64,000 bases of DNA from Brevibacillus fortis (GCF_003013395.1 NZ_PXZM01000002.1:60071-124070), one strand, 5' to 3'; positions 25,709 to 34,467 are shown, counted from the first letter of the stretch. Notes: generated by a model from the letters alone, not told the origin. Program-made: numbers and translations.

Positions 25709-26860
25709 TTATTTATCGTGAATGGCGCAGCGATTTGGCCCTACTTCCATCTCTTGTTGTTCCTCTTCGCTCGGTTTTAATTTCCCCATGTTCACTTGAC
25801 GAATTTCTTGATACGCATTCGGCTGCGGCGGTAAATGATGCGTAACGATATGCCTGAATTCACTTTCATCCGCAATCGTTAGCCCTGGATTGTTGCGATA
25901 CAAATCACCCAAACGAGCAGATACGGCACCCATTGGACCAATCTCCGTGTAGCTGCCAAAATGAGCAGGCAACACGACCAAATGCTCGGGGAGCTCTTTA
26001 TATCGATTATACAAGGTGTTGTACAGGTCTCCCACCCAATCTTCTGCTTTCCCAGCCAAATCCGGACGTCCGATCGATGCTACGAACAGACTGTCTCCCG
26101 TGAGAAAATACGTATCGTCTACAATCAGTGACGTACTCCCTATGGTATGTCCGGGGGAATAGATCGGCAGGATCGCGATTTTGGTTGCGCCCACCCAGAT
26201 TTCCTGCCCTTCCTCTAGCTTCCGATAGGAATACGTAACCTCTTCTGCATCTTTTTCCGGGAGCCAGTACGTCGCATCGAGCCGATCTGCCAGCTTCTTC
26301 CCGCCGGAAATATGGTCGGCATGCAAATGGGTATCGATCGTGTGCTTGATCCTCCATTGATGCTTGGCTGCAAATGCTTCGTATACATCCGTCATCCGCA
26401 ATGTATCGACGACAGCTGCCTCCCCTCCTGATACGATCAGGTAAGACAAACAGCCTTTTCCAATGCGGACAAACTGATAAATCGCACCGCCATCACGAAG
26501 GTCGCCCACCTTCACCGGCTCCAGATGCTCACCCCAAGCCTTCATTCCTCCTTGCAGGTAAGAAACCTCCGTAAAGCCCGCTTCTGCTAGCATCTCTGCG
26601 ACAAAAATGGACGAGCCCTCTTTTGCACAGACAACCAGCACCTTCTGTTTCACAGGGATTTTCTCAATAACAGCCTCTACCCCATCCAGTAAATCAAAGT
26701 AAGGGATATTCATGCTCACTACGCGATGCCCTTCGATTCGCCAGTCATCGTAATCGCTCGTATTGCGAACGTCGAGAATAAACAATTCCTCCTGCGCAAA
26801 GAGAAACTGGGTAAGCTCGTGTGCTGTCATCGCCTTCACACTTGTTTGTTGTTCCATCAT
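25709..26860 (-). CDS. Rhodanese-metallo-beta-lactamase fusion (persulfide dioxygenase-like)
   Basis: 383 residues from ATG 26860, with GGGGGAG upstream. Rhodanese domain about 1-110 with active Cys78 (VVCAKEGSS); metallo-beta-lactamase domain about 120-330 with HLHADH (178-183), [14 protein letters not shown] and LPAHFG metal ligands. This is the persulfide-dioxygenase/CstB class, which oxidises persulfides to sulfite, but with the rhodanese first. The C-terminal tail ends [10 protein letters not shown], also typical. It is the third gene of the leftward run; the upstream gene is broken (next entry). Confidence 0.85.
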   Translation of the reverse strand: MMEQQTSVKAMTAHELTQFLFAQEELFILDVRNTSDYDDWRIEGHRVVSMNIPYFDLLDGVEAVIEKIPVKQKVLVVCAKEGSSIFVAEMLAEAGFTEVSYLQGGMKAWGEHLEPVKVGDLRDGGAIYQFVRIGKGCLSYLIVSGGEAAVVDTLRMTDVYEAFAAKHQWRIKHTIDTHLHADHISGGKKLADRLDATYWLPEKDAEEVTYSYRKLEEGQEIWVGATKIAILPIYSPGHTIGSTSLIVDDTYFLTGDSLFVASIGRPDLAGKAEDWVGDLYNTLYNRYKELPEHLVVLPAHFGSYTEIGPMGAVSARLGDLYRNNPGLTIADESEFRHIVTHHLPPQPNAYQEIRQVNMGKLKPSEEEQQEMEVGPNRCAIHDK

Positions 26861-26873
26861 CTTTTTCTCCCCC

Positions 26874-27455
26874 TTATTGTTTTTCTGCAGGGCCATTCCA
26901 GCCGGACATGCCCGGTACCACATTGGTGATTTTGGTAAAACCTTTTTCAGCCAGCAACTAACAAGCCATATCGCTGCGTTTGCCTGATCGACATATGATA
27001 TAGATGTCGTCATCAGGCTGTAATTCATCTAAGCGCTGTTCTAATACTCCTAGGGGTATTGAAATAGCTACAGGAATGCGGTGAAAAGCGTATTCTGCCG
27101 GTTCTCGTACATCAATGAGCGTCAGCTTCTCTTTGGCTTCCAGCTTTTTTTGCAGTTCTTCATTGGAAATGGTCCGCAGGAAGTTCGTCTCCTCCTTCAC
27201 CTCATGGGTACTCGCTTTTCGCAGGAAATGCTTCCATACTTCCCCCTCCTGAATCGTGCCCAGAAATTCATGCCCTGTATTGTTTGCCCAGCTCTTCAGA
27301 TCAGCCAATGACCCTCTATCAGTCGCTTGTACCTCCATCACTTGACCGGGAAACATCTCATCCATCGCTTTTTTTGTGCGTACGACAGGCATTGGACATG
27401 CCAAGCCTTTGCAATCTAACGTTTTATCAGCGGTAAAGTTCAGTTGTTCAGACAT
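26874..27455 (-). pseudogene. TusA-rhodanese fusion interrupted by an in-frame TAG
   Basis: TusA domain (CPMPVVRTKKAM) about residues 10-80 and rhodanese domain about 90-193. The rhodanese Cys about 155 (IICRSGKR) is present, but codon 166, where homologues usually have Gln (RSDMACQLL), is TAG at 26958-26960. Beyond it the same frame continues with family-like sequence ([18 protein letters not shown]) to TAA at 26874-26876. As written, a 165-residue product lacking the C-terminal rhodanese helix would be made. Could be a recent nonsense mutation, read-through or a base-calling error; I cannot tell. Confidence 0.75.
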
Positions 27456-27507
27456 TTTGTTTACCTCCTGCGTTTTGATAAAAATGTGATCGATCAACTT
27501 TATACAT

Positions 27508-27523
27508 ATACCCCTATGGGTAT
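27508..27523. promoter_or_regulatory. CstR-type operator upstream of TusA-rhodanese
   Basis: ATACCCCTATGGGTAT, almost perfect dyad, the usual CsoR/CstR operator type (ATACCCC-GGGTAT), 52 bases upstream of ATG 27455. The strongest candidate operator of the cluster. Confidence 0.65.
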
Positions 27524-27629
27524 TATGATATGCGCCTAGTTTTTCTTTGTCAATAGGTGAGACGTGACCGACCTACTCATTCATTCGTATTTTCTTAGAG
27601 ATGATCTTGTACCAACATGGAGGGGCCCA

Positions 27630-28058
27630 ATGAAACTAGCTGAACGGATGAAGGAGAAGAACACGAAGACAACGGAGCTGTCTATTTGGGGACCGTATTT
27701 ACGGGAAGAATGGGAGAAGCATTTTGCGAGCCATCTGACCGAAGAAGATAAAGAGAGGATTTTTCTCAAGAATAGAGATGGCTACCAGGGTTATCTGTGG
27801 CATTTATTCAGCAATAAGCTAAAGGATTGTCTTGAACGCGAGGAAGCGGATGAAGCCTTTCAGCAAGTTGCCCATGAGTCGTACTATGTGTTTTACCAGC
27901 TTGGCGACGAAGTGTTGATCTTGGGAAATGCTGCGGCGTTTTCTGTCGCGGACTTGGAGAAGGAATACGATGTGTACGTGGTGGATAAGGATTTTACCTG
28001 GACCTATGTGAAGACCCATGAAACCGGGTGGTGCGGGCCTTATTTTTGTAGGAAGTAG
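27630..28058 (+). CDS. DUF4275 family protein
   Basis: 142 residues. Start chosen at ATG 27630 (MKLAERMKEKN) because GGAGGGG lies six bases before it; upstream in-frame ATG gives a longer poor match. The LREEWEKHFASHLTEEDKER block and the HLFSNKLKDCLEREEAD segment fit the DUF4275 family. Acidic, no membrane segment. Function unknown. Followed by a hairpin containing an ATACC-type dyad (28090-28105). Confidence 0.7.
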   Translation: MKLAERMKEKNTKTTELSIWGPYLREEWEKHFASHLTEEDKERIFLKNRDGYQGYLWHLFSNKLKDCLEREEADEAFQQVAHESYYVFYQLGDEVLILGNAAAFSVADLEKEYDVYVVDKDFTWTYVKTHETGWCGPYFCRK

Positions 28059-28079
28059 GATGGGGAAAACAAAGAGAGG

Positions 28080-28128
28080 AAGCATACGGATACCTTTAGG
28101 GGTATGCCGCCATGCTTCCTTTTTTGAT
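28080..28128 (+). terminator. Terminator of the DUF4275 gene
   Basis: AGGAAGCAT ... ATGCTTCCT outer stem with an inner GGATACC/GGGTATGCC pairing, followed by TTTTTT. The loop sequence ATACCTTTAGGGGTAT (28090-28105) resembles the CstR-type dyads above; overlap may be chance because both are palindromes. Confidence 0.6.
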
Positions 28129-28139
28129 TGATGGGTTGA

Positions 28140-29453
28140 TTATCGTTGCTGGAGATACTGCAAACTGTTTTCCATGATTTCTTTGAAGGGTGGGGCAACA
28201 ATCTCTCTCATTGTTAATTGAACCCATTGTTCTGTCTGCGGTTCATCAATAGCTATGTAAACCAATAGTTTTGGATCATCACTGGGTGCAAATCCGATAA
28301 ACGAAAACGTGTATTTTCCTTCCATGATGTTTCCTTGCTGGTCGCGTTTCTCTGCTATTCCTTTTCGCCCAGCAACTGCATATTCTTTTATGGAAAATTC
28401 CCTACTCGAACCGGGTGCGTTTTTTACAACAGCTTCTAAAACCTCTCGAACCTGTTTGGCTGTTTCTTCTGATATGACTCGACGCCCTTTGTCAGCGTGG
28501 TTCCTTTCCTCCCTCGTAATATGTGGTTTCATCAATTCACCCCCGTTGGCAATCGCCCCAACAGCAGCTACTTGTTGAATCGCAGAGGCAGAGCCGGCAA
28601 GTCCATAAGCTGCCATTGCCTTATCATAGGGAGTATCCATATTTGGTATCTTTCCAGACTGTTCATATATTTGTTCGGTGCCCGTTTTCGCTCCAAAACC
28701 AAACCGTTCAAAATATTGCTGCAACGAGTCCTCTCGTATCTGTTCACTGAGCTTGGCAAAAGCGATATGGGAAGAACGTTGTATTCCTTCTAAATACGTA
28801 ATCTGTCCCCAGCCTGCACCATTATTATGGTCTTTTATAAACTTGCCCGGGGTAATCTCGTAGGTTCCGGACTCGTAAGTTTCGTTGTCATTATACTTCC
28901 CCTCTTCAATAGCAGCCGCCAACGTCACGATCGGAAATGCGACCACAGGATCTGGCATCGCTTTTACTATGTCTGGAACCCGGTCATTGGCATCCTGTTT
29001 TTGCAGATTCCCCATACCAAGAATTTCTCCGGTATTTGGATCGGTAACGATGACCGTCATATTTTCAGGCTGATAGGCTTTGCCGGTCTTATGTATCGCT
29101 TCTTCTATATACTCCTGAATTTGTGAATCGAGGGTCAGAACCATATTTGCTTGGGATGTAGTTTCCGCGGCTTGTACCTTTTGACTATCCTCTATATTCA
29201 TCTGTTGTGCACTTGGCACCGATGGAGTTACCTCCGAAGGCATCCACTGATAAGCGATAAACAATAAAGCAAAGGAAGCAACTACGCCCCCGATGACCTT
29301 GGCATACTTTTTCCGCCTTTTCATCTGTATGAGTAGCTCCTTTTCTTGACGAATATGACTCGCGATTTCACATCGTTTGTCCTCATCCATCTGAAGCGAC
29401 GGAAATGATTGCAGCACTGTGCTTATCTCTTTTTCTTCAAAAGATGGCGTCAT
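28140..29453 (-). CDS. Penicillin-binding-protein-like pseudo-transpeptidase, putative anti-sigma factor
   Basis: 437 residues. N-terminal cytosolic segment of about 50 acidic/basic residues, one TM about 51-69, then an extracellular transpeptidase-like domain (residues about 105-437; LTLDSQIQEYIEEAI start). All three active-site motifs are altered: the STxK region PGSTFK of true PBPs is PVVAFP (169-174), SxN is SSH (227-229) and KTG is RKG (363-365). So it cannot acylate. Its first codons overlap the sigma gene by 17 bases; with the short cytosolic head and single TM this is the layout of a membrane anti-sigma factor. Function is inference. Confidence 0.72.
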   Translation of the reverse strand: MTPSFEEKEISTVLQSFPSLQMDEDKRCEIASHIRQEKELLIQMKRRKKYAKVIGGVVASFALLFIAYQWMPSEVTPSVPSAQQMNIEDSQKVQAAETTSQANMVLTLDSQIQEYIEEAIHKTGKAYQPENMTVIVTDPNTGEILGMGNLQKQDANDRVPDIVKAMPDPVVAFPIVTLAAAIEEGKYNDNETYESGTYEITPGKFIKDHNNGAGWGQITYLEGIQRSSHIAFAKLSEQIREDSLQQYFERFGFGAKTGTEQIYEQSGKIPNMDTPYDKAMAAYGLAGSASAIQQVAAVGAIANGGELMKPHITREERNHADKGRRVISEETAKQVREVLEAVVKNAPGSSREFSIKEYAVAGRKGIAEKRDQQGNIMEGKYTFSFIGFAPSDDPKLLVYIAIDEPQTEQWVQLTMREIVAPPFKEIMENSLQYLQQR

Positions 29454-29967
29454 GTAGATTGACCTCCCTGCCGCTATTACCCATTTGTTTTTGCAATTCC
29501 TTGATGGCTCGATGAAGCGTCGTGCTCACTTTTGCTTCGCTCCAGCCCAAGATTTCTGCTGTCTCTACTGTAGATACTCCCTCTATCAACCGCAGAATTA
29601 GAACTTCTCGATACGTACTTTTCAGGTGATTCATTGCTTCATACACTTCTTGCAATTGTTCCTTTAACACCAGTGCCTTCTCAGGTGTACGCTCTTTGGA
29701 AGTGAGGAGTCGGAGGACGTTTTCGGGGAACCAGTCCATCATTTTTTGCCTTCGCCTATAATCGATCGCTGCATGGCGCGCGATGGTCAGCAGCCACGTC
29801 TTGGGCTGTGCTCTACCTTCGTAACTTGATAAGGATCTTAGCGCCTTCGTAAAGACTTCCTGGACTAAATCCTCCACATCTCTACGTCCGGTAAAATACG
29901 CGAGGTAATTGTAAATATCATTGCCATATTGCTGGAACCATCGCTCTATTCGATCATCGGAATCCAT
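29437..29967 (-). CDS. ECF-type RNA polymerase sigma factor
   Basis: 176 residues from ATG 29967, with AGGAG seven bases before it. Sigma-70 region 2 (about 10-75: DIYNYLAYFTGRRDVEDLVQ, EVFTKAL) and region 4 (about 115-170: LRLIEGVSTVETAEILGWSE, helix-turn-helix). The open frame continues upstream through the tRNA-Ser gene, which is spurious. Its stop overlaps the PBP-like gene by 17 bases, giving translational coupling. Candidate self-promoter lies upstream (next entry). Confidence 0.9.
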   Translation of the reverse strand: MDSDDRIERWFQQYGNDIYNYLAYFTGRRDVEDLVQEVFTKALRSLSSYEGRAQPKTWLLTIARHAAIDYRRRQKMMDWFPENVLRLLTSKERTPEKALVLKEQLQEVYEAMNHLKSTYREVLILRLIEGVSTVETAEILGWSEAKVSTTLHRAIKELQKQMGNSGREVNLHDAIF

Positions 29968-30000
29968 TCGTACGCTCCTTTTTTTGGGTTTGTACCTTAT

Positions 30001-30027
30001 TAGACGCAAAAATGAGATTTGCTTACA
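30001..30027 (-). promoter_or_regulatory. Candidate ECF autoregulatory promoter
   Basis: Minus strand: TGTAAGC at 30021-30027 and CGTCTA at 30001-30006, 14-15 bases apart. Spacing and CGTC -10 match general ECF promoters (TGAAAC-N16-CGTA class). Also a 34-base leader to the sigma start. Evidence is motif only. Confidence 0.45.
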
Positions 30028-30040
30028 GTTTTTGTGATAT

Positions 30041-30088
30041 AAAAAAATGAAGCATATCTCTGCCACACTGGCAAAAATATGCTTCATT
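30041..30088 (-). terminator. tRNA-Ser terminator
   Basis: AATGAAGCATAT ... ATATGCTTCATT, perfect 12-pair stem with TTTTTTT on the minus strand, between the tRNA-Ser and the sigma gene. Confidence 0.8.
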
Positions 30089-30111
30089 CTGTTCGATCCG
30101 AAGAATCTAAG

Positions 30112-30200
30112 CGGAGAGAGTGGGATTCGAACCCACGCACGCCTCACGACGCCTAACGCATTTCGAGTGCGTCCCCTTATGACCACTTGGGTATCTCTCC
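30112..30200 (-). tRNA. tRNA-Ser(CGA)
   Basis: 89 nucleotides with acceptor stem GGAGAGA/TCTCTCC, D arm GGTCATAAGGG, anticodon loop CTCGAAA (anticodon CGA, reads UCG), long variable arm (GGCGTCGTGAGGC) and T loop GGTTCGAATCCC. CCA is not encoded. Confidence 0.95.
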
Positions 30201-30359
30201 ATATTTGGTTTGTCAGAAACATTACTTACTATAGCAAAATACAGTCAAAAATGCAAGACTCATTCCTCTGCATTCCCCTTGATTTGCGCCGCTCATTAGG
30301 CCAAACTAAGAACAGCACAAACGATTGGCATCCGATCAGAAGAAAAGTGAGGAACATAT

Positions 30360-31079
30360 ATGAAACGTGAACGTTTGGACAAGGTGCTGGCCAATATGGC
30401 AATCGGCACGCGCAAGGAAGTGAAAGCATTAGTGAAACAGCGACTGATCGTCGTAGACGGCGTTGTCGCAACAGACCCAGGGATGCATGTCATTGCCGAG
30501 GAACAGGAAATCCTGGTGGATGGAGAACCGCTTAACTTTAAGCGCTGGGTATACGTTTTACTGAACAAGCCGCCTGGGGTGGTTTCTGCTACAGAGGACA
30601 ATGTCCATGAAACCGTAGTGGACTTACTCCCGTACGAGTGGGCAATCAAAGTGCATCCGGTAGGCCGACTGGATATTGATACAGAGGGTCTCTTGCTCTT
30701 GACCAATGACGGCCATCTCTCCCATAGCCTCTTGTCCCCGAAAAAGAAAGTGGACAAGGAGTACTTTGCACACATCGATGGCCGGGTCACTGAGCACCAT
30801 GTGCAGGAGTTTGCCAAAGGCGTGGAATTAGAGGACTTTACTACACTGCCGGCCAAGCTGGAGATTATCTCTTCGGGAGAAACATCAGAGATTCGCGTCA
30901 CCATCATGGAAGGAAAGTTCCATCAGGTAAAACGGATGTTTGCTGCTTTCGACCTGCAAGTCACGTATCTGCAACGGATTCGTATGGGCCCGCTCCACCT
31001 TGACCCGTCACTCGCCCCTGGTGAGTATCGTGAACTGACCGAAGAAGAGCTGAACAAGCTGCAAAACGTAAACAAATAA
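30360..31079 (+). CDS. rsuA: 16S rRNA pseudouridine synthase RsuA-type
   Basis: 239 residues. N-terminal S4-like domain (RLDKVLANMAIGTRKEV), catalytic domain with HPVGRLDIDTEGLLLLTNDG (catalytic Asp in the RLD motif) and the C-terminal KVDKEYFAHIDG and KFHQVKRMFAAFDL blocks. RsuA/YtzG family forms pseudouridine at 16S position 516 (E. coli number). Convergent with tadA. Confidence 0.88.
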   Translation: MKRERLDKVLANMAIGTRKEVKALVKQRLIVVDGVVATDPGMHVIAEEQEILVDGEPLNFKRWVYVLLNKPPGVVSATEDNVHETVVDLLPYEWAIKVHPVGRLDIDTEGLLLLTNDGHLSHSLLSPKKKVDKEYFAHIDGRVTEHHVQEFAKGVELEDFTTLPAKLEIISSGETSEIRVTIMEGKFHQVKRMFAAFDLQVTYLQRIRMGPLHLDPSLAPGEYRELTEEELNKLQNVNK

Positions 31080-31120
31080 AAACCGCCTGCATGTGCAGAC
31101 GGTTTGTCCAGGCAGCCCGG

Positions 31121-31699
<579 letters not shown>

Positions 31700-31786
31700 T
31701 CACATACTATCTGCGAGATTACATACATTAATGATGTAAGGAAGAAGTATGCAAAAGATCGTTAGCCTCTTTCTGGAGGGATGTGA

Positions 31787-32284
31787 GTGGGCTTAACCTC
31801 TGCAAATACGTTATTTGATCGCTTTCACAGTCCGACTAGAGGTCTACTGGCAAAAGAAGAAGTGTTTTCCCACATTGAACATACCATCTCATCAATAGGT
31901 GGTCCATTTGAAATTATTGTGGGGGCCGACTCTCAGTTAAAAAGCCGCGGGACATTTTTTGCCCTTGTTATCACAGTGATTCGTCCCGGCCATGGGGGCA
32001 CCTTCTTTTATCACAAATTTCAAGAACGCCGGTACTCATCCTTGCAGCAGCGTATATTTCAGGAAGCGATGTACGCAGTTGGACTTGCCACAGAAGTACG
32101 CCAATATTTGCGGGACCGCGACTTAGATACTCCCATCCGCCTGCATTTTGATATCGGCACGAATGGTCCTACCCGTAAGTTTATCCAGTCTTTGTTGAGC
32201 TTAGCAGAAACCAATCACTTTCGTGCCGAGATCAAACCGAACTCCTTCTGTGCATCTACGATTGCCGACAAGTACACCAAGTAA
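31787..32284 (+). CDS. ykuK: YkuK family RNase H-like protein (DUF458)
   Basis: 165 residues from GTG 31787, preceded by GGAGGG. The IIVGADSQLKSRGTFFALVI and HFDIGTNGPTRKFIQSL blocks are the DUF458/YkuK signatures (RNase H-like fold, two-metal Asp residues). Function unknown. Its terminator (32285-32330) closes the gene. Confidence 0.82.
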   Translation: MGLTSANTLFDRFHSPTRGLLAKEEVFSHIEHTISSIGGPFEIIVGADSQLKSRGTFFALVITVIRPGHGGTFFYHKFQERRYSSLQQRIFQEAMYAVGLATEVRQYLRDRDLDTPIRLHFDIGTNGPTRKFIQSLLSLAETNHFRAEIKPNSFCASTIADKYTK

Positions 32285-32330
32285 CAAAGCAGGCGGATTG
32301 CTAATGAGGCGTCCGCTTTGCTTTGTTTTG
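32285..32330 (+). terminator. Terminator after ykuK
   Basis: CAAAGCA-GGCGGA / TCCGC-TTTGCTTTG imperfect stem with T-rich tail. Confidence 0.65.
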
Positions 32331-32412
32331 CCCATATTTTTGTTGGTTCAAACAATTCGGGACATGCTCCTGCTTCTCCTGCCCACCTTGTTTTTTCCCG
32401 TTAACAGAGTGA

Positions 32413-32464
32413 TTGACAATGTACGAGGCGTGAGCTATTATAAGCTATAATTGAAGCGTTTTCA
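32413..32464 (+). promoter_or_regulatory. glcT promoter with near-cre site
   Basis: -35 TTGACA (32413-32418), 17-base spacer, -10 TATTAT (32436-32441). TTGAAGCGTTTTCA (32451-32464) matches the catabolite-responsive cre consensus except two positions and overlies the start point. Confidence 0.55.
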
Positions 32465-32467
32465 CAA

Positions 32468-32542
32468 GGCGTGTTACTGGTAATGCAGGCATGAGCCGAG
32501 AAGATCTTTTTCTTGTTAAAAAGGTTTTTTCGGCTCTTTTTT
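32468..32542 (+). promoter_or_regulatory. RAT antiterminator site and terminator upstream of glcT
   Basis: GGCGTGTTACTGGTAATGCAGGC is a ribonucleic antiterminator (RAT, BglG/SacY/GlcT-family) sequence (GTTACTG ... GCAGGC core). It partly overlaps GAGCCGA ... TCGGCTC (32493-32499 / 32530-32536) followed by TTTTTT, a terminator. GlcT binding would stabilise the RAT hairpin and let transcription pass, so glcT would control itself. Confidence 0.75.
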
Positions 32543-32607
32543 CTGATTAACGTCATCATGGTTCATCGGCGTTTTTCATTAAATTGGATGTGACCGCTTG
32601 CGGTAAG

Positions 32608-32632
32608 CAAAAACGGTCATGGACCGTTTTTG
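32608..32632 (+). terminator. Second hairpin before glcT
   Basis: CAAAAACGGTC-ATG-GACCGTTTTTG: perfect 11-base stem, 3-base loop, just upstream of the glcT ribosome site. Either a backup terminator or a translation-limiting hairpin. Confidence 0.5.
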
Positions 32633-32656
32633 TCTATCAAAAGGTGGTGGAATGGA

Positions 32657-33514
32657 TTGTCCCGTGAAAAGGAAAAAACGTACGCAATTACGCGTGTGTT
32701 GAACCATAACGTCGTACTCGTGGAAGAACCCGGATCCGGACAAGAAATTGTCCTGTTCGGAAAAGGAATCGGATTTGGCGCAAAAACCGGGAATGCCATC
32801 CCCTCCCATGACTCGCGTGTGGAAAAGCGCTTCAGGCTCGAAAATGAAAATCACCAGAAGCAGTATCAGAACATCTTGAGCCAAGTAGATCCTGCTGTCG
32901 TAGGAATTGCGGAAGAAATTATCGCTCTCATTGCGATAGAAATTACGCCAGAATTAAACGAACACGTCCATGTTGCCTTGCCTGACCATATCCAGTTTGC
33001 CATCTATCGGCTCAATAACGGTATGGAGATCGTGAATCCCTTCTTGTTCGAAATCCAGACGCTGTACACGAAAGAGTACGCGCTGGCGAACCGGGCAGCG
33101 GATATGATCAAAAATGCATTTGACCTGGACATTCCAGATAGTGAAATCGGATTTCTGGCCTTGCACATTCACTCTGCAATCAGCTACGTCCCAGTAAAAA
33201 AGGCGGTCCAATTCACAAACATCATCACGGATTTGGTAAGCCTGATTGAAGAGCGAACCGCCATTACGATTGAACGCAGTACCATTGACTACGTTCGCCT
33301 CATTACCCATTTGCGCTTTGCCGTTGAGCGCATCCGTCAACAAAAATCCATCAAGAACCCGCTTCTGGATCGAGTCAAAACCACCATGCCAGAAGCCTAT
33401 CAATTGGCAACAGAGCTGGCTGAATACATCTCCACCCGTCTCGAGATCGCTGTACCAGAAGACGAGGTTGGTTATATGGCTCTGCACCTTTATCGCTTAT
33501 TACAGCAAAATTAA
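32657..33514 (+). CDS. glcT: PTS operon transcription antiterminator GlcT
   Basis: 285 residues from TTG 32657. RNA-binding CAT domain (~1-60: AITRVLNHNVVLVEE, FGKGIGFGAKTGNAI), two PRD domains with HPr/EII phosphorylation histidines: PRD1 HVHVALPDHI and PRD2 HLRFAVERI, HLYRL near the end. AAGGTGG eight bases before TTG favours this start; an upstream in-frame TTG at 32630 falls inside the hairpin at 32608-32632. Binds the RAT sites at 32468 and 33525. Confidence 0.9.
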   Translation: MSREKEKTYAITRVLNHNVVLVEEPGSGQEIVLFGKGIGFGAKTGNAIPSHDSRVEKRFRLENENHQKQYQNILSQVDPAVVGIAEEIIALIAIEITPELNEHVHVALPDHIQFAIYRLNNGMEIVNPFLFEIQTLYTKEYALANRAADMIKNAFDLDIPDSEIGFLALHIHSAISYVPVKKAVQFTNIITDLVSLIEERTAITIERSTIDYVRLITHLRFAVERIRQQKSIKNPLLDRVKTTMPEAYQLATELAEYISTRLEIAVPEDEVGYMALHLYRLLQQN

Positions 33515-33524
33515 ATAATAATCC

Positions 33525-33618
33525 TGCGTGTTACTAGCTCGACTAGGCATGAGCGGTGAGATCATACGGACATAGTAAGTATGTCGTCGTATGAATTCAA
33601 CCGTCTCATGCCTTTTTT
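33525..33618 (+). promoter_or_regulatory. RAT site 2 and terminator before the EIIA gene
   Basis: TGCGTGTTACTAGCTCGACTAGGC (33525-33548) has the same RAT core as the first. GGCATGAG-CGG (33546-33556) pairs with CCG-t-CTCATGCC (33601-33612) followed by TTTTTT, with further internal CATACGGACATA/TATGTC pairing. Gives GlcT control over the EIIA-HPr-EI operon. Confidence 0.8.
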
Positions 33619-33643
33619 GGTTCAGACGCAAAAGGAGGATACT

Positions 33644-34141
33644 ATGCTACGCAGTCTTTTTTCCCGAAAACAACAACAACAAGAGGTAACCTTTCTTGCA
33701 CCATTAACAGGTACCGTACTACCCCTATCCGAAGTTCCTGATCCTGTATTCGCAGGTAAAGTCGTCGGTGATGGTGTAGCGATTCTGCCAAGTGCAGACA
33801 CTCTCGTCTCCCCTGTCGATGGAAAGGTAACGCATCTTTTCCCTACCCACCATGCTATCGGGCTGTCGACTGAAAGTGGGCTTGAGATATTAATGCATAT
33901 TGGAATTGATACCGTGAAATTAAACGGGAAAGGTTTTACGCCGTTTGTCTCGGTAGGCGATCAAGTAAAAGCTGGCGACAAGCTCATCCAATTCGACAAG
34001 AGCGTACTGGAGGATGCAGGATGTCCGATCGTAACACCTATCGTTATTACGAACGGTGATCGGGTTGCTGAAAAAAATGTGGTGGCAAAAGCAACTGTGC
34101 AAGCAGGCCAAGAGCCACTTATGACTGTCGTCTTAAAATAA
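33644..34141 (+). CDS. crr: PTS glucose-type EIIA (Crr)
   Basis: 165 residues from ATG 33644, preceded by AAGGAGG. EIIA-Glc fold with THHAIG (His70) and the phospho-accepting HIGIDTVKLNG (His85). A stand-alone IIA passes phosphate from HPr to the IICB at 36332. Following genes ptsH and ptsI are spaced by 30 and 26 bases, one operon. Confidence 0.92.
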   Translation: MLRSLFSRKQQQQEVTFLAPLTGTVLPLSEVPDPVFAGKVVGDGVAILPSADTLVSPVDGKVTHLFPTHHAIGLSTESGLEILMHIGIDTVKLNGKGFTPFVSVGDQVKAGDKLIQFDKSVLEDAGCPIVTPIVITNGDRVAEKNVVAKATVQAGQEPLMTVVLK

Positions 34142-34171
34142 AGCGAAGCGCATGGTTGAAGGAGGTACAAC

Positions 34172-34441
34172 ATGGTTCAATTTGAAGTAACCGTCAATGT
34201 AGAGGGTGGACTCCATGCGAGACCGGCAGCTCTACTCGTGAATTGTTCGTCGCAATCTCAGTCAAAGATTACGCTGAGCAAAGGGACAAAACACGCAGAT
34301 GGCAAAAGCATTCTTGGCATTATGACGTTAGGCGTCTCCCAAGGCGACACCCTGACCGTCCAAATCGACGGTACGGATGAACAAAATGTAGCCACTGCGA
34401 TTCAGCAGCTATTGGAGCAATCCTCGTCAAACATAGTGTAA
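34172..34441 (+). CDS. ptsH: Phosphocarrier protein HPr
   Basis: 89 residues. His15 in LHARPAALL is phosphorylated by EI; Ser46 (GKSILGIM) is the HPr kinase target, so CcpA-mediated catabolite control is expected, consistent with the cre sites nearby. AGGAGGT precedes ATG 34172. Confidence 0.96.
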   Translation: MVQFEVTVNVEGGLHARPAALLVNCSSQSQSKITLSKGTKHADGKSILGIMTLGVSQGDTLTVQIDGTDEQNVATAIQQLLEQSSSNIV

Positions 34442-34467
34442 ACGACGGACAGGAAGGTGAAGGATAT

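Noticed and set aside
29968..30222. Long N-terminal extension of the sigma factor frame
   Set aside because: It runs through the terminator and the tRNA-Ser gene and has no ribosome site; ATG 29967 has one.
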